This document shows, piece after piece, positions 8,203 through 16,529 of a DNA stretch of 48,335 bases. Positions within the stretch are counted from its first letter, which is position 1. Every line of letters begins with the position of its first letter. The translations under genes and the position numbers were made by a program. Source of the DNA: MedAcidi-G1 sp002713545 (GTDB lineage Bacteria > Actinomycetota > Acidimicrobiia > Acidimicrobiales > MedAcidi-G1); the NCBI GenBank assembly GCA_964013895.1, contig CAXGYF010000011.1:1-48335 (forward strand), given 5' to 3'. The notes under the pieces are model-generated. The model made no database searches and was not told the origin of the DNA. It saw only the letters and a program-made list of their open reading frames with translations.

Positions 8203-9219
8203 TCAGGTACTGACTACCTGCTTAATCGAATTAATAGCTGACTCGATGTCATTATCGTCAATATCTAAATGTGTTACTGCCCTGATCTGATTACCGATTT
8301 CACTCATTAGGACATCTTTCTTGGATAATTCTTCTACGACTTGATAGTTGCTCTTACCACATGGTCTCATGTCGAAGAAAACTATATTTGTTTCTGGTTC
8401 TACTACTTCTGCTCCTAATTCCTTGAGTGCCTCCGCTAAGGTCCTTGCTCTTTCATGATCCTCTTTCAATCTTTCGACATTCTCGTCCAGGGCGAAGATG
8501 GCTGCAGCTGCCATGAGCCCGGACTGGCGCATTGCTCCTCCAAGACGGTGTTTCCAAAGCCATGCTTCGTCTATGGCTTCAGCGGTTCCTGCTATACACG
8601 CTCCCATTGGCGCTCCTAAACCCTTTGAAAAATCAATCCAAATTGTGTCTGCTTGACTAGCCCAGGTTTCTGCAGGAACACCAGACGCCACGACGGCATT
8701 AAGTAGGCGCGCTCCGTCGACGTGAATTCTAAGTTCTTTACTCTTGGCAAAAGAACATACATCTTCCCAAAGTTCTAAAGGCCAAACAGTTCCACCGGCA
8801 AAGTTGTGAGTCTGCTCCAAGCAGATCAAAGAAGTGGGTGGCCTGTAGCGACTTGTCTGATCTAACCTTTGTTCGATTTGTGAGGGCGTAAACTGACCTC
8901 TCTCCCCGTCTATGGGGTCCGTTAAGACACTTGAGACAATCGCCGGACCGCCTGTTTCCGATCTAAGGATATGCCCATTACTTTCAAGCATGATTACATC
9001 CCCGGGGGATGTATTGATGGCAACCCCTATCAAATTACACATTGTTCCGCTGGGTAGAAAGACGGCCTCTTCTTTTCCTAAGAGTTCAGCCACTTTATTT
9101 TCAAGTGCAAGAGTCGTAGGGTCAGATCGCGAATGTTCATCACCAACTTCAGCTTGAGAAATTGCTTTTCTCATACTTTCTGTAGGAACTGTTTGCGTGT
9201 CGCTGTATAAATTAATCAT
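8203..9219 (-). CDS. ltaE: Low-specificity L-threonine aldolase
   Basis: A PLP-dependent fold type I enzyme cleaving L-threonine or L-allo-threonine to glycine and acetaldehyde. The PLP-binding lysine is K199 in DFSKGLGAP, and D168 of HVDGARL contacts the cofactor ring. FLPSGTMCNL and the glycine-rich GGAMRQSG element are also typical. Length is 338 residues, normal for the family. Its ATG overlaps the end of rsfS by eight bases, so it reads as the last gene of the nadD-rsfS unit. Other beta-hydroxy-amino acids may be substrates. Confidence 0.93.
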   Translation of the reverse strand: MINLYSDTQTVPTESMRKAISQAEVGDEHSRSDPTTLALENKVAELLGKEEAVFLPSGTMCNLIGVAINTSPGDVIMLESNGHILRSETGGPAIVSSVLTDPIDGERGQFTPSQIEQRLDQTSRYRPPTSLICLEQTHNFAGGTVWPLELWEDVCSFAKSKELRIHVDGARLLNAVVASGVPAETWASQADTIWIDFSKGLGAPMGACIAGTAEAIDEAWLWKHRLGGAMRQSGLMAAAAIFALDENVERLKEDHERARTLAEALKELGAEVVEPETNIVFFDMRPCGKSNYQVVEELSKKDVLMSEIGNQIRAVTHLDIDDNDIESAINSIKQVVST

Positions 9220-9583
9220 CTTTTTCCCAATCTAATGTTGGTTGGTCCAACCAGAGACGTTCTAGATTGTAAAAAGAACGCCTTTCTCTTTCAAAAATAT
9301 GAACAACAAAAATTCCGTAATCCATAAGTATCCACTGTTCGCTTTCTTTTCCTTCCACACGAATAGGTTTTAAATTTTCTGCTTCAGCTATTTTCATCTC
9401 AATTTCTTCACGAACACTTTGCATATGGCGCTGATTATTGCAGCTTGTTATGACAAAAAAGTCTGTGATTCCTATAACGTCGCCAACATCAATTACTAAA
9501 GTTTCTATACCCAATTTTTCTGAGGCTGTTCTTGCAGCAAGAGTAGCTAGAAGATCTGATCTGGATTGCGACATTTTTTTCAC
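9212..9583 (-). CDS. rsfS: Ribosomal silencing factor RsfS
   Basis: A small protein of the RsfS/Iojap family that binds ribosomal protein uL14 and blocks joining of ribosomal subunits when nutrients are scarce. DVGDVIGITDFFVI and the WILMDYG-IFVVHIFERERR region are family hallmarks, and length is as expected. The first start is a GTG (9583), with an ATG three codons later (9574) as an equally possible start. It lies in the usual actinobacterial order nadD, LytR-like protein, rsfS. Confidence 0.94.
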   Translation of the reverse strand: MKKMSQSRSDLLATLAARTASEKLGIETLVIDVGDVIGITDFFVITSCNNQRHMQSVREEIEMKIAEAENLKPIRVEGKESEQWILMDYGIFVVHIFERERRSFYNLERLWLDQPTLDWEKDD

Positions 9584-9603
9584 AAGAAATGAATACTAAC
9601 GAA

Positions 9604-10788
9604 TCATCGGGAAAAATCACGACCTATTAATACCGTTAAATCAGCTACTGGACTAACAAGTTCATCTTTTATTACATGGGCGCCAATTGCAGCAGCGAGT
9701 CTTGCTGCTTCGCTTTGCATTTCAGAATCCTTATAAACCACTCGTGTTTGAATGACATTAAAAGAGCGAAAATTACCTATAACTGTGACGTTCGTATCGT
9801 TTTCTCTTAATAATCCTTGCATCTCTGCACTTAGTGAAGGGTCGTCTGTCCCGTTGAGCAACCTGACAGTCGCTCTTCTATCATTTTCTGTAGCAGCTGG
9901 AAATGGGAACATGTCGTTTATAAGGCCTGACATCAAATCGGGGTTTGTTTCTGGACCATTTCCGGTGTCATACCAAAGATTATCCACCACGGTAAAGGGG
10001 GCATTTGCTAAAGAGGCGATCAATTCCACAACTGGTATGCGCATAAGCGGGAGTGAACTATCAATATCGCCGCTTGCGGCTAAGCCATCTATCCAACTTC
10101 TCCAAAAGTCCCCCTGATTCCTTTGTCGAAAAAGAAAATTTTCTTTCTTTTGGGACATAAATTCAAACACTTCAGATTTCATTAATGTTTGCACTTCTCT
10201 TGTGTCTTCATTTTTTACTGCAACTGTTCCAATCGGTTCTATTAAAGTTGCCCAACGCTCAGGCGTGAGAGTGGTTGTCCCTGAAAAATCTGTCTCCAAC
10301 AAGTCAGAAACTGATTTTCGCACTGATTCCAGACCTGACTCAGAATATTGAGAATATAAAGTGCAGCTTTCTTCGCATCTTTCTACTTCTAGCTCCGGTG
10401 GCAACAGGAGGACTGTACCTCCACCGCTTTGACGATCTGCAATAGAGATGACAGCGATTTGCACCAACTCGCCCAATTCATCTTCCGTGACTACCAGTTC
10501 TGCCCATGTTTGTTCCACAAAAGCTTCGAACCCCTCTTCAAGCGGGTCTGTAATAGCTTCCCTTGTAGCACCTTTTTCGCTTTTGAGAACCGAGCCAAAG
10601 CCATCCACTAGAAGAAAAGAAGACCAAATCAAAATGACTACTAATAGTGACGGAAATCCAAACTTCCACAAGAAGGTCGGATTTTTAAAGTCTCTTTTAC
10701 TTATTTCAAAAAAACCGAATACTCTTTTCTGTGCTTTCACGATCGAAGGCTCGTCTGTGAAAAAGTTTTCGGAATTCTTATCACTCAT
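9604..10788 (-). CDS. Membrane-anchored LytR_C-domain protein with a degenerate LCP-like core
   Basis: A 394-residue protein with a short cytoplasmic N-terminus, one transmembrane helix at about residues 45-63 (FPSLLVVILIWSSFLLV) and a large outer part. The last ~90 residues, from VRLLNGT to the end, fit the LytR_C domain found on cell-wall-associated LytR-CpsA-Psr (LCP) proteins. The middle part has an LCP-like strand (VQIAVISIADRQSGGGTVLLLPPELEVE, shown here to locate about residues 108-135) but I do not see the arginine- and aspartate-rich phosphate-binding sites of active LCP ligases. It lies between nadD and rsfS, where actinobacteria often carry an LCP gene. A non-catalytic relative is likely. 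Confidence 0.7.
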   Translation of the reverse strand: MSDKNSENFFTDEPSIVKAQKRVFGFFEISKRDFKNPTFLWKFGFPSLLVVILIWSSFLLVDGFGSVLKSEKGATREAITDPLEEGFEAFVEQTWAELVVTEDELGELVQIAVISIADRQSGGGTVLLLPPELEVERCEESCTLYSQYSESGLESVRKSVSDLLETDFSGTTTLTPERWATLIEPIGTVAVKNEDTREVQTLMKSEVFEFMSQKKENFLFRQRNQGDFWRSWIDGLAASGDIDSSLPLMRIPVVELIASLANAPFTVVDNLWYDTGNGPETNPDLMSGLINDMFPFPAATENDRRATVRLLNGTDDPSLSAEMQGLLRENDTNVTVIGNFRSFNVIQTRVVYKDSEMQSEAARLAAAIGAHVIKDELVSPVADLTVLIGRDFSR

Positions 10789-10792
10789 CTAG

Positions 10793-11416
10793 TCAATCCC
10801 GATATAACCCAGCAGAAAAAATGTACTCTTCGACGGGGCCGGAAACCATAGCTTCTATAGATTCACCTTTTGCGACTCTCAATCGGATCTCTTTCGCAGA
10901 GACATCAACAGAAGGAATATCAAGAACTGGAAAGTCCCATTCCGTATTTATTTCATCTAGATCTGTTCCAGGGCGAGTTAAAACCACCACATTAACTTTT
11001 TCACAAATTTCTCGAGGTTCATGCCATGAGTTAAAATCTTTTGCCACATCAGCACCTATAAGTAGAAAAAATTCGCTATCCGGAAATTTGTCTATTAATT
11101 CAGAAACCGTGTCGACGGTATATGTTCTTCCTCCACGTGCGATTTCCATATCATCAGGAATGAGATCATTTTTTCCCGTTAAAGCTCTTTTAAGCATCTC
11201 ATATCTGTCGTGTGATGCCGAAGTGACAAAATTACCGACTTCTGAAAAAGATTCATTTTGATCAGTTTTCTGCCAAGGATCATTTGCCACCATCATTAAA
11301 ACAAAATCAAGTTCTAGCTTACTCATTGCCGCTAGAGCAGCCGAAGTGTGCCCTATATGTGGAGGGTCAAATGTTCCGCCAAATACGCCAATTCGACGCC
11401 GAAACTCTTTAAACAC
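10793..11416 (-). CDS. nadD: Nicotinate-nucleotide adenylyltransferase
   Basis: This enzyme joins ATP and nicotinate mononucleotide to form deamido-NAD in NAD synthesis. The nucleotidylyltransferase signature GGTFDPPHIGH is at the N-terminus and the C-terminal DVSAKEIRLRVAKG contains the ISSTxxR-equivalent segment. The frame remains open to 11641, but the added residues are aromatic-rich and unlike the family. GTG at 11416 gives about 207 residues, the usual length, and starts just before the first beta strand. The gene leads the minus-strand unit nadD, LytR_C protein, rsfS, ltaE, with four to twenty bases between genes or short overlaps. Confidence 0.93.
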   Translation of the reverse strand: MFKEFRRRIGVFGGTFDPPHIGHTSAALAAMSKLELDFVLMMVANDPWQKTDQNESFSEVGNFVTSASHDRYEMLKRALTGKNDLIPDDMEIARGGRTYTVDTVSELIDKFPDSEFFLLIGADVAKDFNSWHEPREICEKVNVVVLTRPGTDLDEINTEWDFPVLDIPSVDVSAKEIRLRVAKGESIEAMVSGPVEEYIFSAGLYRD

Positions 11417-11710
11417 AACTAAATAATAATGCTTGGCGAAAAATTTCGTTGTTTTGAAAGAGTTAAAGTAGAAAATATTGGATTTTATTCCCCAATAAAC
11501 CCCATTATTAAGGGAAAAATAGGCAACTATGACGAAAGTCATAAACGCCGGCTCTTCCACAGAGTCACAAAATATGACAAAATAGTGATAAGGCGATGAC
11601 AGACTTAGCAAAATTGCAGTGTTAAATCGTCTTCCCAGCAAATTTTCTTAACGGAAAACATTCCTAAAAGAAACAGATGCGCGAGCAAGCGCGATAAAAA
11701 AAGAGAAAAA
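11417..11710. promoter_or_regulatory. Divergent intergenic region between nadD and a sigma factor gene
   Basis: About 294 A/T-rich bases between divergent genes, so promoters for both units should lie here. I could not pick a convincing -35/-10 pair. A small GC-rich element, GCGCGAGCAAGCGCG near 11677-11691, can form only a four-pair stem. Open frames across the region read as noise. Confidence 0.4.
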
Positions 11711-12541
11711 ATGAGTGATTCAGTAGGACAATATTTAAACGAAATCGGAATGGTTCCCCTTCTTAATGCACAAGAAGAAAGACAACTTTCCCAAACAATA
11801 GAAGCAGGGACAGAAGCTCGTGCACGTAAAGAGGCAGGAGAGACTGGAAGAGATATTGTCAGAGCAATACGAGCCGCTGAACAAGCGAAAGATAGATTCA
11901 TCAGATCAAATCTTCGACTTGTAGTCAGTGTCGCTAGACGTTACCCATTACCACCAGGTATGGAACTTCTTGATTTAATACAAGAGGGCAACCTAGGACT
12001 CGAGCACGCCGTAGATAAATTTGACTGGAGAAAAGGTTTTAAATTTTCCACCTATGCAACTTTTTGGATTAGGCAAGCAATTGGAAGGGCGCTAGACCAA
12101 AAAGCAAGTCTTGTAAGACTTCCCGGAGATCGTTCTGCAAGCTTACGCGCTGCACTTAGGGCAGTCTCTGGAAATGGAGACGAACTTGATGAAGAACATG
12201 CAAGACTTCACCGTTTGACCACTCCTACCTCTCTGGATAGAACTATTGGAGATGATGACAGCAACGAATTAGTGGATTTACTTCCAGATATAAATCCAGG
12301 ACCCGAACAGGAAGTAATGGATCGCTCTGAAAGTGAAATGGCTACCCGACTTCTAGATGTACTAGACAAAAGAGCCCGATATGCAGTTGAACAACGTTTT
12401 GGGCTTGTTGATGGAAGAAAACGCAGCTATAGAGAAGTTGGAGAAGAACTCGGTGTTACAGCAGAAGCAGCTCGTCGCTTAGTAAAAAGAGCTGTAAATA
12501 CTGTCCGAGACCGTGCTGGTGAAAGCATAAGCGTAGCCTAA
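11711..12541 (+). CDS. RNA polymerase sigma-70 family factor (RpoD-like, alternative)
   Basis: A 276-residue sigma factor. Region 1.2 is recognisable (DSVGQYLNEIGMVPLL), region 2 is near-canonical (FIRSNLRLVVSVARRY, DLIQEGNLGLEHAVDKFDW, FKFSTYATFWIRQAI), and region 4 ends with a helix-turn-helix (SYREVGEELGVTAEAARRLVKRA). Region 1.1 is absent. Region 3 has diverged strongly: the usual IRIP-type start is VRLPGDRSAS, followed by an acidic segment. This suggests a group 2 or related alternative sigma factor rather than the principal one. No anti-sigma factor gene is adjacent. Next downstream is DAHP synthase, 56 bases away. Confidence 0.92.
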   Translation: MSDSVGQYLNEIGMVPLLNAQEERQLSQTIEAGTEARARKEAGETGRDIVRAIRAAEQAKDRFIRSNLRLVVSVARRYPLPPGMELLDLIQEGNLGLEHAVDKFDWRKGFKFSTYATFWIRQAIGRALDQKASLVRLPGDRSASLRAALRAVSGNGDELDEEHARLHRLTTPTSLDRTIGDDDSNELVDLLPDINPGPEQEVMDRSESEMATRLLDVLDKRARYAVEQRFGLVDGRKRSYREVGEELGVTAEAARRLVKRAVNTVRDRAGESISVA

Positions 12542-12597
12542 AAACATATTTACTTAATTCGTTTTTTTATCAACTACTTATTTCGTAAACTTTACAT

Positions 12598-13971
12598 ATG
12601 AGCAAAAGTTTAAAGAAAAGTAAAAATCTGGATTGGAAACCAGATTCCTGGAAAACATTTGAAGCTAGTCAACAACCAATTTGGCCTGACCATGATTCCC
12701 TTCAAAAAGTTTTAGAAGAACTTTCAGCATTGCCACCCTTAGTGTTTGCAGGTGAAGCACGAAACCTGACAGAACAATTAGCAGCAGTGTCCCGTAGAGA
12801 AGCATTTCTGCTTCAAGCTGGTGATTGTGCAGAATCTTTTGACACTTCAGCTGACTCTATAAGAGACAGACTCCGTGTCATATTGCAGATGGCAGTTATT
12901 CTTACTTATTACACGGGCGTACCCGTCGTCAAAGTTGGACGTATTGCTGGGCAATTTGCTAAACCTCGATCTAGCGACACCGAAACAGTAGATGGTCTAG
13001 AACTACCATCATTTCGCGGTCACATGGTTAATGACATAAATTTCAACGAAGATTCACGCGCTGCCAATCCTAAGCGCCTTCTAACCGCCTACAATCGAGC
13101 GGCCGCGACACTTAACCTCTTAAGAGCATTTACTAAGGGTGGGTTTGCCGCTCTTTCTAGAGTTCATCAATGGAATCGTGAGTTTGTTGCTGCTAGTCCT
13201 GCAGGTCAACGTTATGAAGCACTTGCAGATGAAATAGACCGTGCCGTCTCCTTCATGCAAGCCTGTGGAATGGACGGAGACAAATTGTCTGAATTGAGTG
13301 AAGTTGACTTTCACACCAGTCATGAGGCCCTTATTCTTGGCTACGAAGAAGCTTTGACAAGGCAGGATTCATTAACTGGTGAATGGTACGACTGTTCAGC
13401 ACACATGCTGTGGATTGGAGAACGCACCCGGGATCTAGATGGTGCTCATATAGAATTCTTGCGAGGAGTTAATAATCCGATTGGATGCAAACTAGGACCT
13501 GATGCAAATGCTGAAGATGTTCTAACTCTCTGTGAGACTTTAAATCCTGAAAAAGTACCAGGAAGACTGACTTTAATTTCAAGAATGGGTGCTGAAATCG
13601 TCACAGAAAAACTACCCGCTATTCTTGAAGCTGTAAAAGAAGCTGGGCACCCTGTTGTTTGGGTCTGTGACCCAATGCATGGAAATACCTTTTCAACGGA
13701 AAACGGACATAAAACTCGACATTTTGATGATGTTCTTAAAGAAATCACTGGTTTCTTTGAGGCGCATAAAAAAGTTGGGACTTATCCGGGGGGTGTTCAC
13801 CTAGAGCTAACCGGAGATGACGTAACCGAATGTTTAGGCGGAGGCGCTCAACTAGATGCCGAAGATCTTTCAAAAAGATATGAAACAATGTGTGATCCTA
13901 GGCTAAATGGATCTCAGAGCATAGATATAGCTTTTAGAATCGCTGAACTCTTACACAGCAGTCAACTTTAA
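12598..13971 (+). CDS. aroG: Class II (plant-type) 3-deoxy-7-phosphoheptulonate synthase
   Basis: First enzyme of the shikimate pathway, condensing phosphoenolpyruvate and erythrose 4-phosphate. The class II family is common in actinobacteria. Visible signatures are LLQAGDCAESF (metal-ligand cysteine), the KVGRIAGQFAKPRS segment, RMGAEIV, and WVCDPMHGNT (metal-ligand histidine), with GGVHLELTGDDVTEC near the end. The N-terminal WKPDSWKTFEASQQPIWPD matches the family. Length is 457 residues, which is normal. The ATG follows a poor ribosome site. It converges on the VWA gene. Confidence 0.96.
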   Translation: MSKSLKKSKNLDWKPDSWKTFEASQQPIWPDHDSLQKVLEELSALPPLVFAGEARNLTEQLAAVSRREAFLLQAGDCAESFDTSADSIRDRLRVILQMAVILTYYTGVPVVKVGRIAGQFAKPRSSDTETVDGLELPSFRGHMVNDINFNEDSRAANPKRLLTAYNRAAATLNLLRAFTKGGFAALSRVHQWNREFVAASPAGQRYEALADEIDRAVSFMQACGMDGDKLSELSEVDFHTSHEALILGYEEALTRQDSLTGEWYDCSAHMLWIGERTRDLDGAHIEFLRGVNNPIGCKLGPDANAEDVLTLCETLNPEKVPGRLTLISRMGAEIVTEKLPAILEAVKEAGHPVVWVCDPMHGNTFSTENGHKTRHFDDVLKEITGFFEAHKKVGTYPGGVHLELTGDDVTECLGGGAQLDAEDLSKRYETMCDPRLNGSQSIDIAFRIAELLHSSQL

Positions 13972-13976
13972 TTTGT

Positions 13977-15467
13977 CTAAACGAGCTTTTCTATAAAAGC
14001 TTCTAACTGACGAAGGTTTCTAACTTCATATGCTCCATCACAATAGGTGGCATACTCCCCTAGTATTGAGTCACCTGTATCCCAATATGCTCGTGGTTCC
14101 GGGTTCAACCAATACAGTTTCCTTGCTTTATGTTGTGCTTCTTTAAGAATCCAAGATTGTGAGGCATGATAGTTATTGCGTGCATCCCCCAAGATGAGAA
14201 CGGTTGTTTTTGGTCCAATGTCTTTCCCATATTTTTCCCAAAAAACACCAAATGCGTGCCCATAATCGGAATGGCCATCAACCCAAACTACATCTGCTTC
14301 TGTGTTTACTTTATGAACAGCTTCACCGATATCTTCCACACCTTCCAAAAATCGGGTTACTTCATCCAACCCATCTATAAAAACAAATGAACGCACTTTT
14401 GAGAATTGGCTCGAAATTGCGTACAACAAATGGAGGGTGAACCTAGCGAAAGCCGCAACAGACCCTGAAATATCCGCAATAACCATAATTTCAGGTTTAG
14501 AAGGTCGCGGATATTTAAATTTAGGCTCTGCTGGAACTCCCCCATAGCTCAAAGAATGTCTGATAGTTTTACGAAAATCTAAAGGGCCGCGCCTCCCATA
14601 CTTTCTTCTTCTTGCCAGACGGGCAGCCAACTTTCTCGTTAACGGATAAAGAGAACGCCTCAAATTAGCCATTTCTTCCCTAGAAGCGTGCATGAAATCT
14701 ACATCTTCTGGGAGCGGTTTTCTCAAGGTGCGAGCCATGGCTTCAACGCCACGATCAGCCACCAGACTTCGCCTTATCTCAGATTCGATCTGTTTTTTAA
14801 GATCTTCTATTCTGCTTTTATACTCATCTAATTCGAGACGTTCTTCAAGCTGTGTGAGCTCATCGAGAGCTTGTTTTCTGCTTTCCTCCATCAATCGATC
14901 CAACATCGTATCGAGATCCAGATTTCTTAAAGTCCGGTACAGATAATAGGTGCCGCCTACTGGCCTTCCGGGTTCCATCCCGGCATATCTAATCACCGAT
15001 TGACGAGCCAGAAGTCTAAGTATGGCCTGATCACCATTCAACAAAGCTCGAAAAAGCATTTCTTGTAGTTCTTCCGGGGAAAGACCTGACATAGCACCCC
15101 CTCCTGCTGGTGCGTCGCCTTGCTGATATTCAGCTTCACCTAATTCCTCACCTGTTGAACTTGTTAAACCATCTTCCGGTATCTCATATTCAGAACCACG
15201 AATAGAAAAATAAACTTCAAATACAAGCTCAAAAGATTTCCAGTGAGAGTAATTCTTTACAAGAGTCGCTCCAAGGGCATATTTGAATGCGTCACGATCT
15301 TCAATTGGTATGTGACTAACTGCCTCCATTGCATCAAGACTCTCGGTAAGACTGACTGGTAGTCCAGCTAGCCGGAGTTCCACTATAAACCCATTTAAAA
15401 GATCAAGAAGTGGAGATTCTTCTACTGGCTCATTAATTGAAGTGTCCAGCTCACCGGTGGAAGACAT
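13977..15467 (-). CDS. VWA-domain CoxE-like protein
   Basis: A 496-residue protein. The N-terminal third is acidic and helical, the middle is a charged coiled-coil-like stretch (about residues 205-245), and the C-terminal part is a von Willebrand A domain with a metal-ion-adhesion site beginning DISGSVAAF. A second metal-site element lies in HSDYGHAF. It fits the CoxE-like VWA family, partner of MoxR-type AAA ATPases that mature or remodel metalloenzymes. It is the second gene of a pair with the MoxR ATPase, 20 bases apart. No CO dehydrogenase or other obvious client is in the window. Confidence 0.85.
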   Translation of the reverse strand: MSSTGELDTSINEPVEESPLLDLLNGFIVELRLAGLPVSLTESLDAMEAVSHIPIEDRDAFKYALGATLVKNYSHWKSFELVFEVYFSIRGSEYEIPEDGLTSSTGEELGEAEYQQGDAPAGGGAMSGLSPEELQEMLFRALLNGDQAILRLLARQSVIRYAGMEPGRPVGGTYYLYRTLRNLDLDTMLDRLMEESRKQALDELTQLEERLELDEYKSRIEDLKKQIESEIRRSLVADRGVEAMARTLRKPLPEDVDFMHASREEMANLRRSLYPLTRKLAARLARRRKYGRRGPLDFRKTIRHSLSYGGVPAEPKFKYPRPSKPEIMVIADISGSVAAFARFTLHLLYAISSQFSKVRSFVFIDGLDEVTRFLEGVEDIGEAVHKVNTEADVVWVDGHSDYGHAFGVFWEKYGKDIGPKTTVLILGDARNNYHASQSWILKEAQHKARKLYWLNPEPRAYWDTGDSILGEYATYCDGAYEVRNLRQLEAFIEKLV

Positions 15468-15487
15468 TACGCAACTGCAGCCGCAGT

Positions 15488-16408
15488 TTAGGCTGCACCC
15501 TCTTCTACTTCTTCTATCGCATTCGGATTGTCAGCAAACTCTTTAACCGCTTTTTCTATATCTGATCTGTACTTCAATAAAACGTTTACAGTATCCGTAG
15601 CAACATCCGCGTCAATTTTTTCGATGCCCAATAAAAGAAGTGTTTTTGCCCAGTCAAGAGTTTCCGAAACAGAAGGATGTTTCTTCAAATCCAACTGCCT
15701 TATAGAGCGCACTATTCTGGCTATTTGATCAGCTAGATTTTCATCCATTCCTGGAATCTTTGCATTGATTATCTCCCGTTCTCTCTGCAGGTCGGGATAG
15801 TCGATATAAAGATATAGACATCTTCTTTTCAGAGCTTCGGAGAGTTCACGTGTACCATTCGAGGTCAAAAAGACCAAAGGTATTTGAGTGCCTTCGACAG
15901 TTCCTAATTCTGGGATGGATACTTGATACTCGGAAAGTATTTCTAGCAATAAGGCTTCTGTTTCAATTTCCACGCGATCAACTTCATCTATCAAAAGCAC
16001 CACAGGATCTTCAGAACGAATAGCCTCCAGAAGTGGGCGACTCAAAAGGAAATCTTCGGAGAAAAGATCATCTTCTATTTCACTCCAGTCTCGAGTTTCG
16101 TTCTCAGCTTGGATTCGTAAAAGTTGTTTTTTGTAATTCCATTCATACAAAGCTTTCGATTCGTCAAGCCCCTCATAGCACTGCAGGCGTATCAATCGTG
16201 CATCACTCATTTCTGCAACGCTTTTAGCTAATTGAGTTTTCCCTGTTCCTGCCGGTCCTTCTATAAGAACAGGCTTTGCAAGACGATCAGCCAAATAAAC
16301 GATGCCCGCAATACCATCATCTGCTAAATAACTGACATCGCTCAAACCTGAACGAACACCATTTACATCTTCAAATCTGTAGTCCACTTCAATGATCGTA
16401 TCTTTCAA
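15488..16408 (-). CDS. MoxR-family AAA+ ATPase
   Basis: A 306-residue AAA+ ATPase. Walker A GPAGTGKT lies at about residues 51-58 and Walker B VVLLIDEVDR at 136-145. A sensor-1 element (FLTSNGTRE) and arginine-finger region (ALKRRCLYLYIDYP) follow. The pairing with a CoxE-like VWA protein is the classical chaperone-like MoxR/VWA arrangement: the ATPase supplies energy and the VWA protein recognises the target. The client is unknown. The gene is divergent from murJ. Confidence 0.92.
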   Translation of the reverse strand: MKDTIIEVDYRFEDVNGVRSGLSDVSYLADDGIAGIVYLADRLAKPVLIEGPAGTGKTQLAKSVAEMSDARLIRLQCYEGLDESKALYEWNYKKQLLRIQAENETRDWSEIEDDLFSEDFLLSRPLLEAIRSEDPVVLLIDEVDRVEIETEALLLEILSEYQVSIPELGTVEGTQIPLVFLTSNGTRELSEALKRRCLYLYIDYPDLQREREIINAKIPGMDENLADQIARIVRSIRQLDLKKHPSVSETLDWAKTLLLLGIEKIDADVATDTVNVLLKYRSDIEKAVKEFADNPNAIEEVEEGAA

Positions 16409-16515
16409 GAAAGCCTCATCCTCAAGGAAAATATAAGTAGTAACAAATAGTTATTTCTAGAAAATGCCTTACCTAATCACACTCCAATAAACCCGCGACT
16501 AACCTTCTATTAGAA

Positions 16516-16524
16516 AAAGGTGAT
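16516..16524 (+). promoter_or_regulatory. Shine-Dalgarno site supporting the murJ TTG start
   Basis: AAAGGTGAT at 16516-16524 matches the anti-Shine-Dalgarno sequence and is five bases from TTG 16530-16532. It decides the start of murJ. Confidence 0.6.
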
Positions 16525-16529
16525 GAGAA

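Noticed and set aside
11417..11641. Upstream extension of the nadD frame with about 75 more residues
   Set aside because: It is rich in aromatic and low-complexity residues, unlike NadD, and covers the region where promoters of two divergent genes must lie.
11677..11691. GC-rich element before the sigma factor gene as a regulator-binding site
   Set aside because: Only four base pairs can form and the direct GCGCG repeats are too short to judge.
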